Source: Diospyros lotus
Lineage: Eukaryota; Streptophyta; Magnoliopsida; Ericales; Ebenaceae
NCBI RefSeq assembly: GCF_014633365.1
Contig: NC_068347.1
Span: 28,314,116 to 28,378,115 of the forward strand
Direction: 5' to 3'
DNA: 64,000 bases
Positions 1-10,800 of this stretch are shown here, in pieces. Made by a program: the position numbers and the translations under genes. Position 1 is the stretch's first letter; each line of letters begins with the position of its first letter. The notes under the pieces are model-generated. The model was given only the letters and a program-made list of their open reading frames with translations. It was not told the origin of the DNA and did no database searches.

Positions 1-507
1 GCTCATTTGTATAGTTAAATAAATAAGCTTGAGTTTGGTTTTTAAGTTCAATTAGCAAACAAGCCAAGCTTGAGCTTGAGGGTGCTTGGCTAGTTTCTCA
101 TAGTGAACAAACACTTTTAAGTACTTGATTCTAGGCTCATTTATGGCTCATGTGTAGGTCACTTGTAGCTCATTCTAAAATCATGTGTGGTTCTATACAC
201 TTAAGGATTTTTTTTTTGTTGGTCATATTATTCATATTGAAATATTCTAATTTTATATCTTCTACTTGATAAGATTACATACCTATTAAAATAATTAAAT
301 TATGTGGATCTTGCAGCTCATTCGATTACATATCTATTGTTTTGGATCTTCTTGTGAAGTTAATTATATTATTCAGGTTTGATGGTTATTTTCTGACGGC
401 TGTTCTTCTTTCTTTTTTTTTTTTTTTTTAAGTTTTTGGATGTTAACCATATCAATTATTTATTTGAGCTTTAAACAAGACTGAAAACAAGCTTTAAACT
501 TAAAGCT
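1..507. repeat. Dispersed repeat with AAGCTTGAG/GAGCTC motifs, left part
   Basis: This is non-coding DNA rich in short motifs such as AAGCTTGAGCTTGAG and GGCTCATTT. Related motifs return in inverted form at about 780-885 (AAACAAATGAGCC), so 1-885 may be one foldback-type element whose left end lies outside the window. A similar sequence occurs at 34740-35370. I cannot assign a superfamily. A poly-T run lies near 410-430. Confidence 0.4.
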
Positions 508-717
508 TGTTGAGAATTCATATTATCTTGGTTGTATTACATGTGCTGTATATATTAGTTGTACCTTGTACCTAGCATAAGTAGCTTGTACATAGCAGTT
601 ATAGCATTTTGGTATAAATACTTGTAACCCTAGCTTAATAGAATTGAATTGTTCTTTTCCCTCCAATTTCTCTTTTTCCCCTCTTCTTTTTCTCTCAATT
701 CTGTATACCATTTTTCA
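508..717 (+). mobile_element. Solo LTR, 210 bp, with AAGCT target duplication
   Basis: The sequence begins TGTTGAGAATTC and ends CCATTTTTCA, so it has the TG..CA ends of an LTR. The five bases before it (503-507) and after it (718-722) are both AAGCT, a perfect 5-bp target duplication. Inside are a TATA-like box (GGTATAAATAC, near 611) and a pyrimidine-rich leader, the usual plant LTR promoter layout. There is no primer-binding site or coding sequence, so this is a solo LTR left by recombination of a small (Copia or TRIM-sized) element. It sits inside the repeat that covers about 1-885. The + strand is chosen from the TATA box. Confidence 0.8.
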
Positions 718-722
718 AAGCT

Positions 723-896
723 CATGAAAAGACTCACTTAAAACTAATTTAGTATAAATAAGCCAAGCCTAAGCTGCTATAAATTTTTGATAAACAAGCT
801 CGAGCCTCAATTTTGAGCTCAAGCCTGAACCTAGCAAAATTCTAAACAAATGAGCCTGAGCCTTTATGGACTTGGCTTGTTTGCAGCACTAGAAGT
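723..896. repeat. Dispersed repeat with GAGCTC motifs, right part
   Basis: This continues the repeat interrupted by the solo LTR. It contains AAGCTCGAGCCTC and ends near GGCTTGTTTGCAGCAC. It partly mirrors the start of the window (ACAAATGAGC near 846 against GCTCATTTGT at 1-10). Confidence 0.35.
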
Positions 897-1090
897 TTGC
901 ATTAAAAGAAATAGAGGAAGACCAAGAAAAACTTCATGGAGACCTTTTGAGCATGACATGAGTTGAAGTGGATTAAATAAATATATGATCATAGATAGAG
1001 ATGATTGGCAAGCTAAAATCCTTGTAACCGATCACACCTAGTAGGATTAAGGCTTGGTGTATTGTTGTTCTAGTATATTATTATTGTAAA
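897..1090 (+). pseudogene. RTE-type LINE, 3'-terminal fragment of ORF2
   Basis: Frame reading from about 906 gives a degraded RNGRPRKTSW-type tail, a stop, then YMIIDRDDWQAKI and a terminal stop. This is the C-terminal end of plant RTE LINE reverse transcriptases, which read roughly GRPRKTW followed by a D-R-W-R/K-I-H-ADP block. The following AAGGCTTGGTGTATTGTTG resembles the short TTG-rich 3' tail of these elements. Only the last 50 or so residues are present, and an internal TGA shows it is dead. A second scrap with a similar tail (ATGATCATGGATAGAGATAG) lies at about 1255-1335. Confidence 0.6.
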
Positions 1091-1407
1091 TGACAACGTA
1101 ATGTTCTTATGTTCTATAGTTTTTAGCATATAACTACATTATTATCATTATTAAATAATGATCCATGATACTACATTACTATATTCATAAAATGTAGTTA
1201 AAATAATGTCAAAAGTGTAAATTATAAATTCATTGTTATAATTATATATTTATAGACATAGGATATGATGGCCTTACAAGGATATGATCATGGATAGAGA
1301 TAGTTGGAAGTCTATAGTGGGATTAAGGCAAGTGATTTTTTTTCATTTTTGCATAGTTATATATTTATAATTTTAATATAAAAACATTATATATTTAATT
1401 TGTAATA

Positions 1408-2758
1408 TGTCAGGACCCTAATCCTAACTGATGTTTCCTTAGGGGCGTTTATTAAAATGAGCAAGATAAGAGATATCAAGATAAGTTTGGAATGCATTCC
1501 GGATCAAGATATGAAATGATCAAGATAAAGCTGGAAAGCATTCTAAGATTTCTATCAGAGTGTTTGTTAAATTTTTTGGAATCCACTGATAATTGTATTT
1601 TTTCTTTTTATGTGTTTGTTAATATATATGATAAGCACCAAGATAAGAGTTTTTTTACCAAAATATTCCTATTACCAAATTTATGATTAAAATAGTATTT
1701 TATGATTAATATGAATTGTCAAAAAAATTAAAATTAAAAATAATATTTTATTTTCTAAATTCATATTCAAAAATAAATTTAAAAAGAGTTGAAAAGTAGA
1801 AATAATTATTGTTAGAATTACAATAATTCCACTTAGATAATTAAAAATGGTCAAAACATATTTTCATAATAGGTAATAAAATATAAAATTAAATAAAATA
1901 ATTTAAAAATTGGTGAAAGGAATTATATTAGTTAATAAAATATATAGAGAGAGAGAGAGAGAAATTTAAATTTTAAAAGTCAATGAAATGAATAATGTCA
2001 TTTAAAATTTAAAAATTGTCAAAACATATAACAATTTAAAAATGTATTAAATAATATTAATTATAAGAGTTAAATAAATAAGTTTTTTTAATAAATTTAA
2101 ATCTTTAAAATGCATTAAATGGCATTAACTATCCTATAAGGGGCATATAAGTAATTGAGCCTTATCTTGAAAGGGTCAAATAAATTTATCCGATGAGGGA
2201 GGTCGAATAAATTTATCTTGAAAGGGGGAGAGATAAGAGGTCACGCGAAGGCTTTTTCAGAAGTGGTCAGATAAGCTTAACAAACACGTTGTAAAGACCA
2301 AACATCCGGAATGCTTCCCATATCTGACATTTTCTCCCTCTTATCTTGATTAACAAACACCCCCTTAAAAGATAGAACTGAAAATTGAGGGAGAAATAGC
2401 AAGAATTGAGGGGGAAACAGACTGAAATTAGGGAGAATTGACAGAAATGAGGGGAGAATCCAAGAGAATGGGGGGAGAAAAATAGACAGAACTTGAGGGA
2501 GAACAGAGAGAATTCAATAAATTCTTCATAATTCATAACGTTGATATCCAGCCATGAGAGTTATGGCTGCTATATATAAGCAGCCCACAATTCTATAGAG
2601 CAATTACCACTCCTTCACTATTAGTAATTGTTCCTTTAATTACTCCACTTCCTCCCCACTACTCCATAACTAAGAATAATCAGATAATAAAATCAATAAC
2701 TAACTACTTCAACAAAATAAGTAAAAATAGAAATAAAAATAACAAGCTGGTCATGACA
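1408..2758 (-). mobile_element. Solo LTR (minus strand) split by a Tourist-like insertion
   Basis: Read on the minus strand, the LTR starts TGTCATGACC at 2758 and ends GGTCCTGACA at 1408, giving matched TGTCA..TGACA ends. If the inserted element at 1442-2364 and one copy of its TTA duplication are removed, the LTR is about 425 bp. It has a TATA-like core (CTTATATATAGC, near 2575) followed by a pyrimidine-rich leader with repeated TCTCCCTCAATT. The LTR at 12030-12402 has the same ends and a similar leader. Flanking five bases (TAATA and TGATG) do not match, so the original duplication has decayed or the copy is rearranged. No primer-binding site or coding region is next to it. Confidence 0.65.
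1442..2364. mobile_element. Tourist-like (PIF/Harbinger) non-autonomous element
   Basis: The element is 923 bp and is flanked on both sides by TTA (1439-1441 and 2365-2367), the usual PIF/Harbinger target duplication. The left end reads GGGGCGTTTATTAA and the right end, reverse-complemented, GGGGGTGTTTGTTAA. The similarity goes deeper: CAAGATAAGAG and a GGAATGCATTCCGGAT-like block occur near both ends in inverted form. The interior is AT-rich with a GA run (about 1946-1961) and no transposase, so the copy depends on another element for movement. It lies inside the LTR at 1408-2758 and is the younger of the two. Confidence 0.8.
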
Positions 2759-2845
2759 TGATGATTCTACAATATATAACATATTGTTATATTCTATGTT
2801 TTATATTAAATTACCATAATACTATTTACTATCATATGCAAGTAC

Positions 2846-3823
2846 CAGTGTTTAGAAACCCAGACCAGATTGTTCAGTTCAACTGGAAAAATGGAGAACT
2901 GGGGTCTGGCACAAAAAACCAGCCAGTTTTCTGACAAACCAGGCAATCAAACTGGGATCTGGGTGAACAGGCCTGGTTCATACACCATTTCCCCTAATCT
3001 GGAGAATAATACCTAAATGATTGGGGTAACATACTTCATCTTCTGTAATCTGTAGCTTTTGTTGTTGGCTTTTCAACATGGAAAAAACAGATTCCACTTC
3101 AGTTTCAGGTTCCTTTTCTATCTTGTCTGTGAGGACCCAATTGAAGTCCATCTCTCAGTTGAAGATAATGGAGGGAGAATAAGAAATTTTTAATTGTTGA
3201 AGATAATCAATGTTTCAAGGTGGAAGAAACAAATTTCTGGGTTCTGTGGAGGACTTCAATTCGGAACTGAGTGATGAATTTGTATTAAAAATAATGGACA
3301 AGCATAAAACATTTGTTGGGCGACTGTATCTTGGACAACTTGAAGTGAAAATAAACTCAGATAACAGATGAAGTGAAAATTAAATCACGTTTAATGGAGG
3401 TATGAGTGTTGGAAAACCTGAAGCGAAAAGAGGCCTGCAGTCAATTTTCAAATCAGCTTTAATGGTGATGCAGAGGACCTGAGCTAAAAATTAAATCAGC
3501 TTAATTGCAAGTTTGGGTCCAATAGGAATATTCGTTGATGTAGTTAAGTGTACTAAACTTGCAGTTTTAAAAAATTATGTGGCCATTTTCAATTTTTTTA
3601 CCCATATACAATTATGCATGACATTATTTTTCTCCTTCATTATAATATACTGTAACTGGTTTTTTATTTTGTTATTAATCTTTGAATAAATATTGCTTTT
3701 TTATATCATAGTTTTAATTATTATATACTTATTTATTTAATAAAAATACATCCCAGTTCAACCATAGGCCATTGAACCTCTCTTATTTCTTATTTGATAC
3801 TCGGTCCAGTTTTCGAAACATTG
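2846..3823. mobile_element. hAT-like non-autonomous element
   Basis: The left end reads CAGTGTTTAGAAACCCAGACC and the right end, reverse-complemented, CAATGTTTCGAAAACTGGACC. These form imperfect terminal inverted repeats with the CA(G/A)TG start seen in many hAT elements. The eight bases outside each end (GCAAGTAC and CTTAATAC) agree at four of eight positions, so the duplication is weak. No transposase is visible. The interior repeats motifs around AAATCA(G/C)GTTTAATGG. The superfamily is inferred from the ends only. Confidence 0.45.
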
Positions 3824-3920
3824 CTTAATACAGTGTAACAATATCGCATTATATATACACTAACCTAATAACTTTATATCTATACATGCATACATATAAC
3901 ATATATAAGGGCATTATGGT

Positions 3921-4807
3921 TAACAACATACCAAGCCTCAATGCCACTATGTGGAGTCGGCTACATGAATTTTAACTTGCTAATTGTTTCTATCTATGGC
4001 ATTATTTTTTGTGAGGCCCTTATAACTAATAAATACCTAAATGTCTCCCACCAAATTTTTCTATGTTTCCTCTACCTTTTCCACTAGGTACTTATTCAAT
4101 TCCATCCACTCTAATCACATGAGCCTCTCTATTGGTTACATGACCAAACCATTTTAATCGTGTCTCATACATGTTACCTTCAAAGGGGTCACTCCAACCT
4201 TAATATGAATAATCTCATTTCTAATTTTATCTTTTCTTATATGGTTGCCTATCCATCTTAATATCCTAATCTCCATGACACTCATATCTTGCAAATGTTA
4301 CTGGTTTACTACCCAACATTCTATACCATCTAATAAAGTTCATTTTATAACTGCCTTATAAAATTTTCCTTGTCTCTAAAGGGATCTTATTATTACATAA
4401 AACAAGACTTTTCCATTTTAACCATCATGTCTTAATACTATGGGTAACATCCTCATTAATGTCTCCATCTTTTTCGATGACTAATCCAAAATATCTGAAC
4501 TAATCTTTTCTTAGTATGACTTGATCTTCTAGTTTTAACATAATATCATCCACATTCAAACTTTTACTAAGCTTGCATTCCACATATTTGATTTCCACTC
4601 TACTTAACTTAAAGCCTCTAGGTTCTAAAGTGTTCCTCCATATCTCGAGCTTAGTACTCACACCTTGTTTTTCTCATTCACCAACACAATGTCATTTACA
4701 CACAGTATACACCACAATACCTTTGCCTAGATATGTTTAGCAAGTTCATCCATAATTAGGGCAAATAGGTAGAGGCTTAATGCAAATCCTTGATGTAAAC
4801 CTATTCT
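3921..4807 (-). pseudogene. 5'-truncated RTE LINE copy with 14-15-bp target duplication
   Basis: Minus-strand reading gives blocks of an RTE-clade reverse transcriptase C-terminal half: LNPYLFALVMDEL near the right end, then RYFG, KWKSLVLCNNKIPL, GSYKMN, RLKWFGHV and VIRVDGIE. They are interrupted by many stops and frameshifts. The LINE is flanked by AAGGGCATTATGGT at 3907-3920 and again at 4808-4821 (15 bp if the preceding T is counted), a true target-site duplication. The copy therefore landed here as an insertion already truncated at its 5' end. Its 3' end, on the minus strand, reads GGCTTGGTATGTTGTTAA. It is non-functional. Confidence 0.85.
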
Positions 4808-4821
4808 AAGGGCATTATGGT

Positions 4822-5737
4822 CATTAAAACTTAAAATTATAAGGATAATTTGATAAATTTCCATCTTATTCTTATCCTAAAGGCCACCATGGTATGTATA
4901 TCTTTCGTGCACATCCAATATGAGGTTAGGTATGTATATAGCATCCCACCTCTCAAAGTCGCATCAAACACAAGATGAAAAGGTCAACATGAGATAACTA
5001 ATTAATATCCCTCCTTATCCCATGAACAAATGTGACCTAGAAATTGAACATCAAGGCAAGATTCAAATAAGCTGATTATTATCTACATTATAATCCTACC
5101 TCATACTTCTACAATAAATATAAAAGTAATTACTACAAATGATAATCAACATACCATAAAATAAAATACAATTGCAGTTCTTATGGGTCATACAAGCAAA
5201 ATCAACACCAGCAGAACTGCAGAAGTAAGGCTGGTTTATTCAAATAACTTCCAAGCTTATGAAATGGTTAGGGCCTAACAGATTTTACTTTTGTAATTTC
5301 CTTAGACAATAAATAAAGAAAAAGACAAAAGTTGAAAGCCTATAAAACAAAGCTTAGTACCAAATGCCAAAGGAGACATCAAGTTATCAAGGTAAGAAGT
5401 GGATATGAAATGTTGAGTATCATATTAATGAGACATTATCAATTAACTAAACAATTAACCTATCAAGTGTATAAGAGTTTAATTAAATCTTATATAATCT
5501 TAACAAATGTGTCTTTCCCAACAAACTAGTGTTCTTTCTAATCATAACCAAGAAAGTTATGAAACTGATTTTTCTAATCAAACAATTTAGAAGACATCTC
5601 TGCACGAAAGAGAACCAGAAAAAGGCCCATCATCTATACACCAGAAAAAGGCCCGTCACTCAGGAATGAAACAGAAGCATCTAGAGAGAAAGGAGTGCCC
5701 TCGCTGGATAAAATAATGATGGAATAAAGTTAAGAAT
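4822..5737. other. Intergenic, no gene recognised
   Basis: This is AT-rich DNA with no coding signal I can support. A small direct repeat (CCAGAAAAAGGCCC) occurs near 5616 and 5640. If UPL6 continues to the left, this would be intronic. Confidence 0.5.
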
Positions 5738-6800
5738 GGGATAAAAAAATGATGGGTTTAAATAATACCATTCCACATTTGGTAAAGGAAATATTACTTG
5801 AGTTTATAACTATATTATGTTTGGTATGTGGAAATATAAAAGAGGTACTACTTGGTATTACATGACAAATGACCAAATTGCCCCTTTGCTCTATAATTAT
5901 ATATAAAATTATATAATCATATTTTCATATTAAACAAGCATATATTCATATAATTATTAAATTATATTTTCAGATTATATTTTTATATATAATTGTATCT
6001 CCATATATTATAATTATACTAAAATAACAAAAAACAGATAAGAAAAAACCGCACTGGCTGGCTGGCTGGCAGAACCCCATTGCTGGGTTCAGGCAAACCC
6101 AGATCTGGAAATCTGTGATGAAGAAGAAGCAGCAGTAGCTCAGATCTGGAAATCCGTGATGAAGACCAAAATCAAAGAAGAAGAATGGCTGGTGATGGCA
6201 AGAGGGAAATTCAAAGAAGAAAATCGAAATCAGAGGGCAATAGCAGCGAAGAGGCGTTGGAAAGTGGCTGGGCTGCAGTGGCAGAGAAGAGAGGAGGAGT
6301 GGAGGTTGATGATGGTGGTTCCAACAACGATCGAGGCTGCAGCACTGTGAGGACGAGACAGATGGAGAGGGAGATGAATGGAAGACAGTAGTGGTGGTCT
6401 GGAGAAGGGAGGAAGAAGAAGGAGAAGGATGAGGAGGAACTGGTGGCAGTGGACGGTGACAGGCGATGGTGACGGTAACAGTGTCAAATTGCAGATCAAG
6501 GGTGCAGCGGCTGGTCAGAGAAGAGGATTCACGCCAGAACAGAGATAATAAAAGGGAAGATGCCATTAAGAGAGAGAAGATGCATTTAATTGGGGGCAAA
6601 TTCATCCAGAAAGAGTAGCTGTGTAATCCTCAAAGCTGGAACAAACTAATACTGGGGGAGGATGGGCTTATTTAATCCGCCAGTTGTGGGATTAGTTGAT
6701 CCCTAGTTTAGTTAATACCTCACCAATTTTTGAACTGAACAAGGTAATACCCACGAGCTGGTATTAACGAATGAATCAAACTGTCCAACCCATCAAAGTT
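5738..6800. repeat. Possible non-autonomous transposon, unclassified
   Basis: The flanks carry wording common in plant MITEs (ACATTTGGTAAAGGAAATA, ATGACCAAATTGCCCCTTT near 5870, and TGGTATTAACGAATGAATCAAAC at the right). I could not define clean inverted ends or a duplication. The GC-richer core (6050-6600) is low-complexity, with a near-perfect repeat of CAGATCTGGAAATC at about 6099 and 6140. A 211-codon minus-strand reading frame over the core is mostly Ser/Pro/His/Leu and resembles no family, so I do not call it a gene. Confidence 0.3.
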
Positions 6801-6849
6801 ATATTCTATCTAGCTAAAAGTATTGCATAACACAACAAAGAGCAGCCAA

Positions 6850-7690
6850 CCAAGCATGCCTTTGGGTTCACCTTGGGGACACTCAACCCCATGAGTATCA
6901 TCTGCCTTTAGATGATAGTCATATACAGTTTTGGTTTTGAGCACTTTAGGCAGGTTTTTTTATAAATAGAATTTTACTAAAAAAAATCATGACTACCCAT
7001 ATAAGTCCCATAATACAAGAACACTTCCTATCAGTCCAACCACACCTAGAGAGGCCCATTCTACCAACAACCTCACCAGAACTTCTAGTTATCAACAGAC
7101 ACATCCTCAATCTTAGACTCCCTTGAGGACAACCTAGCTCTTCATTCCACTTCCAACAAATTTAATGACAACCTTGACACTTCATGATTAAATTGTATCC
7201 TCATTAGGACAAAACAAAACAACAGCCCTCCCCCTTTTCCCCTGACTGCTACTAATACCTTTTTCATGGTCAACAAAACATTTAAGTTTCCTGAGGTAGC
7301 TATCTCTCCCCCCAACCCCCACCTCCCTTCCCTTTGAGGAAGTGGAAGTAATTTTCATTTTGCCCTCATTGCCCAGAGCTTCATAATCACCAACAGACAA
7401 GTCTTCCTTAATCCTACTAGAAATCATATGCAATGAGACACCCAACGGGTAAGACATAGCCAAGGGAACACAAGAAGTCCTCCCCTCCCCAGACCAAATA
7501 AACAAGAAGGAACACAAAGTTCCGACTCTTACCACATCCAAACCTACTAAGGTAACCCAACTGAGCCCAGAGATAGCCCCACATATTGCATAATTGCAAA
7601 CTGATCATATCCAGATTGCTTTCAGACTCCCAACACAAAAACACAACCTCCTAATGGATTCAGACAAGTCAACTTCACATCTTCGCTTTA
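6850..7690 (-). pseudogene. Possible L1-type LINE fragment
   Basis: A minus-strand reading frame here contains LDVVRVGTLCS followed by a hydrophilic, Gly/Ser/Lys-rich stretch. This recalls the end of the conserved ORF1 domain of plant L1 LINEs (an LD-ARV block followed by a variable tail). The match is short and the frame is broken upstream by a stop, so the assignment is tentative. It lies downstream of the last visible UPL6 exon, in the same orientation. Confidence 0.25.
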
Positions 7691-7861
7691 AGCATAAACA
7701 CCTGATACAGTAGTGATAGAATAAAGTGCATCAAAAAGTTGAAGACCTTTCAACAGACAGTAAGCATAACTGGATTGCGTCACAAATGTGATTGCAAAAT
7801 CATCAAATGACTTCAAATTCAGGGTAATCTAACATTAAACCAAAAAAAAATCACAACAGAC

Positions 7862-10800
7862 CTATTTTGATAAACAGCCTGCATACAAGCATAAGTTAGC
7901 TTCTTCACCCTGAAGTCAACCACAGCTTGCATAGAGGAATAGTCAACACCTGCAAAGAGGCTCAGAAGAGTCCCTGCTACATGATCAAATGTTGTAAGTA
8001 TTACAAACAAGTTACTAATGAGAAAAATGAAGCACGGTTGATACATATGCATTGCAGAATGGTGAATGACTGAAAAGGATATGGTCCAAACAGATATGCA
8101 CAGGTGCTCTATGCAAAATTGGGGTTTTGAATCAGATGCATTTGTACTACAACTTAAATAAAAGGAAGCATCTTCAATATACAATTTCTCTGTTAACAAA
8201 TTTCAACGACCATGACACTAGTCTGGAAGGTCAAAGGTACAAGAAATTTCATAACGGCACTATAATTATAAATATTATGTTGAGAAGCTGTAGAAAACCC
8301 ATGCCTAGAAGAAATGCTAGACAAAGATGAAAGTCAAGCTAGAAACACTTCCACCACACATCATAAAAGTAAAATCAGCAGCAGATATAATTTCAAGATA
8401 ACTGGACTTATCAAGAATTAAGGAATAAAAAGAATCCAATAAACAGCCAAAAGAAGGTTCAAGTCATACTTAGTCAAGTCCAATAATTAGGCTAAAGAAT
8501 GATGAAACCCCTCTTCGTGGAATCATGTTTGGTCCAAAAGGCTTAACAAGAATACCAGTCAGGGTGAATATGCATATGGTGAAGCTTGCCCATGTACATG
8601 CATCAGTTTCTCAGCACGCTACATTTACCTGTTTATCAAAACTTACTAAATGAGCATATAAGATGCATCCAAAGTACAGTTTTGGGGTGGGATAAGCTGA
8701 GGTTAACATTCGTTAAAATTATTTATTCATGCATGTCAGATTGCTAAAGTAGGACATCGGCATGTTACAAAAATTGCAATCATGCTCAGTATAAGCTAAT
8801 AAAAATACAAAATACCTCTACTAATTGACCTCCCATACTCAATTAACATGTCATGAGTACTTCTATATTTTCCACTAAAAAAAGAGCTTCAAAAGTGTGC
8901 ATAGATAAAAGCAGCATGCATTTTTCAAGATCTTCGGATACTGCAATTGCTTATAGACTTTGAACTTTCACACATCCAACTGAAAAAGAATAGAAAACAT
9001 GCAAATATGTTTCATGCCGCTGAGGCAAATCTAGTATAACACAAAAAAAGAAACAGGGTTTTGTGGGCCTTCGAAAATTTTTATTTATTTTTAAGGGCGG
9101 AGGGTGTTGCATGTGTGGGTGGGTGAGAGAGCACCTGCCTATTCAGAGAAAAATTATAAGGCCAAACTAGGTAACTATTGGGCAATAGTGCAAGTTAATT
9201 GTGCTTGATAAATGGCTTATTTGAGAAGCAAGACTGATTAGACAAACCATTTTCCCCAGAGAACTGTTGAATTAATCGGCATGTCTCCGTAAGAGCAGAG
9301 AAATCAGCAAGATGTTGTGGATTAAAGAAGAAAAGTAGCTGACGGAGAAAAACAGAATCTGGCCCGAAACATTGCCTGGATATACAGACAGAACATATGA
9401 TCAGGTAAATTACAGACCAAAGAAAGAGATCTGATTCAACTAAGGTACATTATCAAACCAAATTAGCATATGGAGATCAGTGAGAAAAACAATTAGGAAG
9501 AGGGAAAAAAAGAAAGAAATAGAAACTGCAGGGTAACATAAGGTATAAACTTGAAGATCCAAGAGTGCCTACCTGTCCACATTTTGGCATAGATTTCCAT
9601 AAGTCTTAAAAAACTGCTCTCGTACCCTCGAATGTTCAGCTTCTACCACCTTTCGTCCTCTGAAGCATTTCTGCAAGCAATAATTAGTCAGGTTACAAAT
9701 TTCACAAGGAAAAAGAACAAAAAAAATTCAAGTCCACTAGGAAAACAACAAATGTAACAGCTCTATATTCTAAATCAGAATTGAGAAAAAGAAAAACAAG
9801 ATCAATGCATAATAATTGAGTAAATGCCTGTTAGCCCCACAACAAACAAAATTTTAATCCATGACAATAACAAAGCTTTGGGCTTTAGAGGTGCAACAAA
9901 TGAATTTTGTTTATTACATACAAGAGATATGTAGATATGTATAAAACAATATACCTATCTTGTCATAATGGTAGTTATTCAAACAAAATCTTAAAAATAT
10001 ATAAAACAAAATAATATAACAGAACAGCAAGAACTTAAAACCACGGAATGCACCAAAACATGGCTAGAATAACAACTGAAAGCTGCACCAATGCAGTGAA
10101 TTAACACATACACAACATAAAGAAGAAAAGTGGGGAAAATAAGAAAATCAGCCATGAACTTGCTCCTTGAGGCATGCTTGCCGATGAATTCTCTTGAGAA
10201 ATCATTTTCTTTCTCTTCATTTTCTTCTGAGTTGATTTCAAAAGAATTAGACTTATATTTTTAAAATTGACAAGCCTAGTAAGAAGGATCAATATTTCGA
10301 TCCAATATTTACAGGAAAACAACTTCTTTGATAGAACTTTTTATAATTGCATGAAGCAATTATATATTCTAGCATTATGCATACAGACAAAATGGCAAGC
10401 AATATTCCATATTAGAAGTTATGTATTTAATTGCATGATGCAATCAAGTTGCATTTTAGAGGATCAATTTTTATATTATATGAACTCAAATATCTGGGTA
10501 AGCTCGAAAGAACTTCATCAGAAAGTAGTGCTTCATTGCATTTCAAAGAAAAAGTAAGATAGGATGCCAGACAGACTAGGTAGCACATCATCTTCAATAT
10601 CAGAAGCTTAATAGATTTATGACATTTTCCCCAATCAGAAAATGTAGCAAAGTTGCATTTTATATGAACTCATATATCTGGATAAGCTTGGAAGCACTTC
10701 ATCAGAAAGTAGTTCTTCAAAGTGAAATTTCAAAGAGAACTTAAGAATGAACAACACTCACAGAGCAACATGTAAATGTGCAGAGCTTCAATTTTAATTA

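Noticed and set aside
5970..6605. 211-codon minus-strand reading frame
   Set aside because: Dominated by Ser, Pro, His, Phe and Leu from simple GAA/GGA-rich DNA; no domain, and a TE-like setting.
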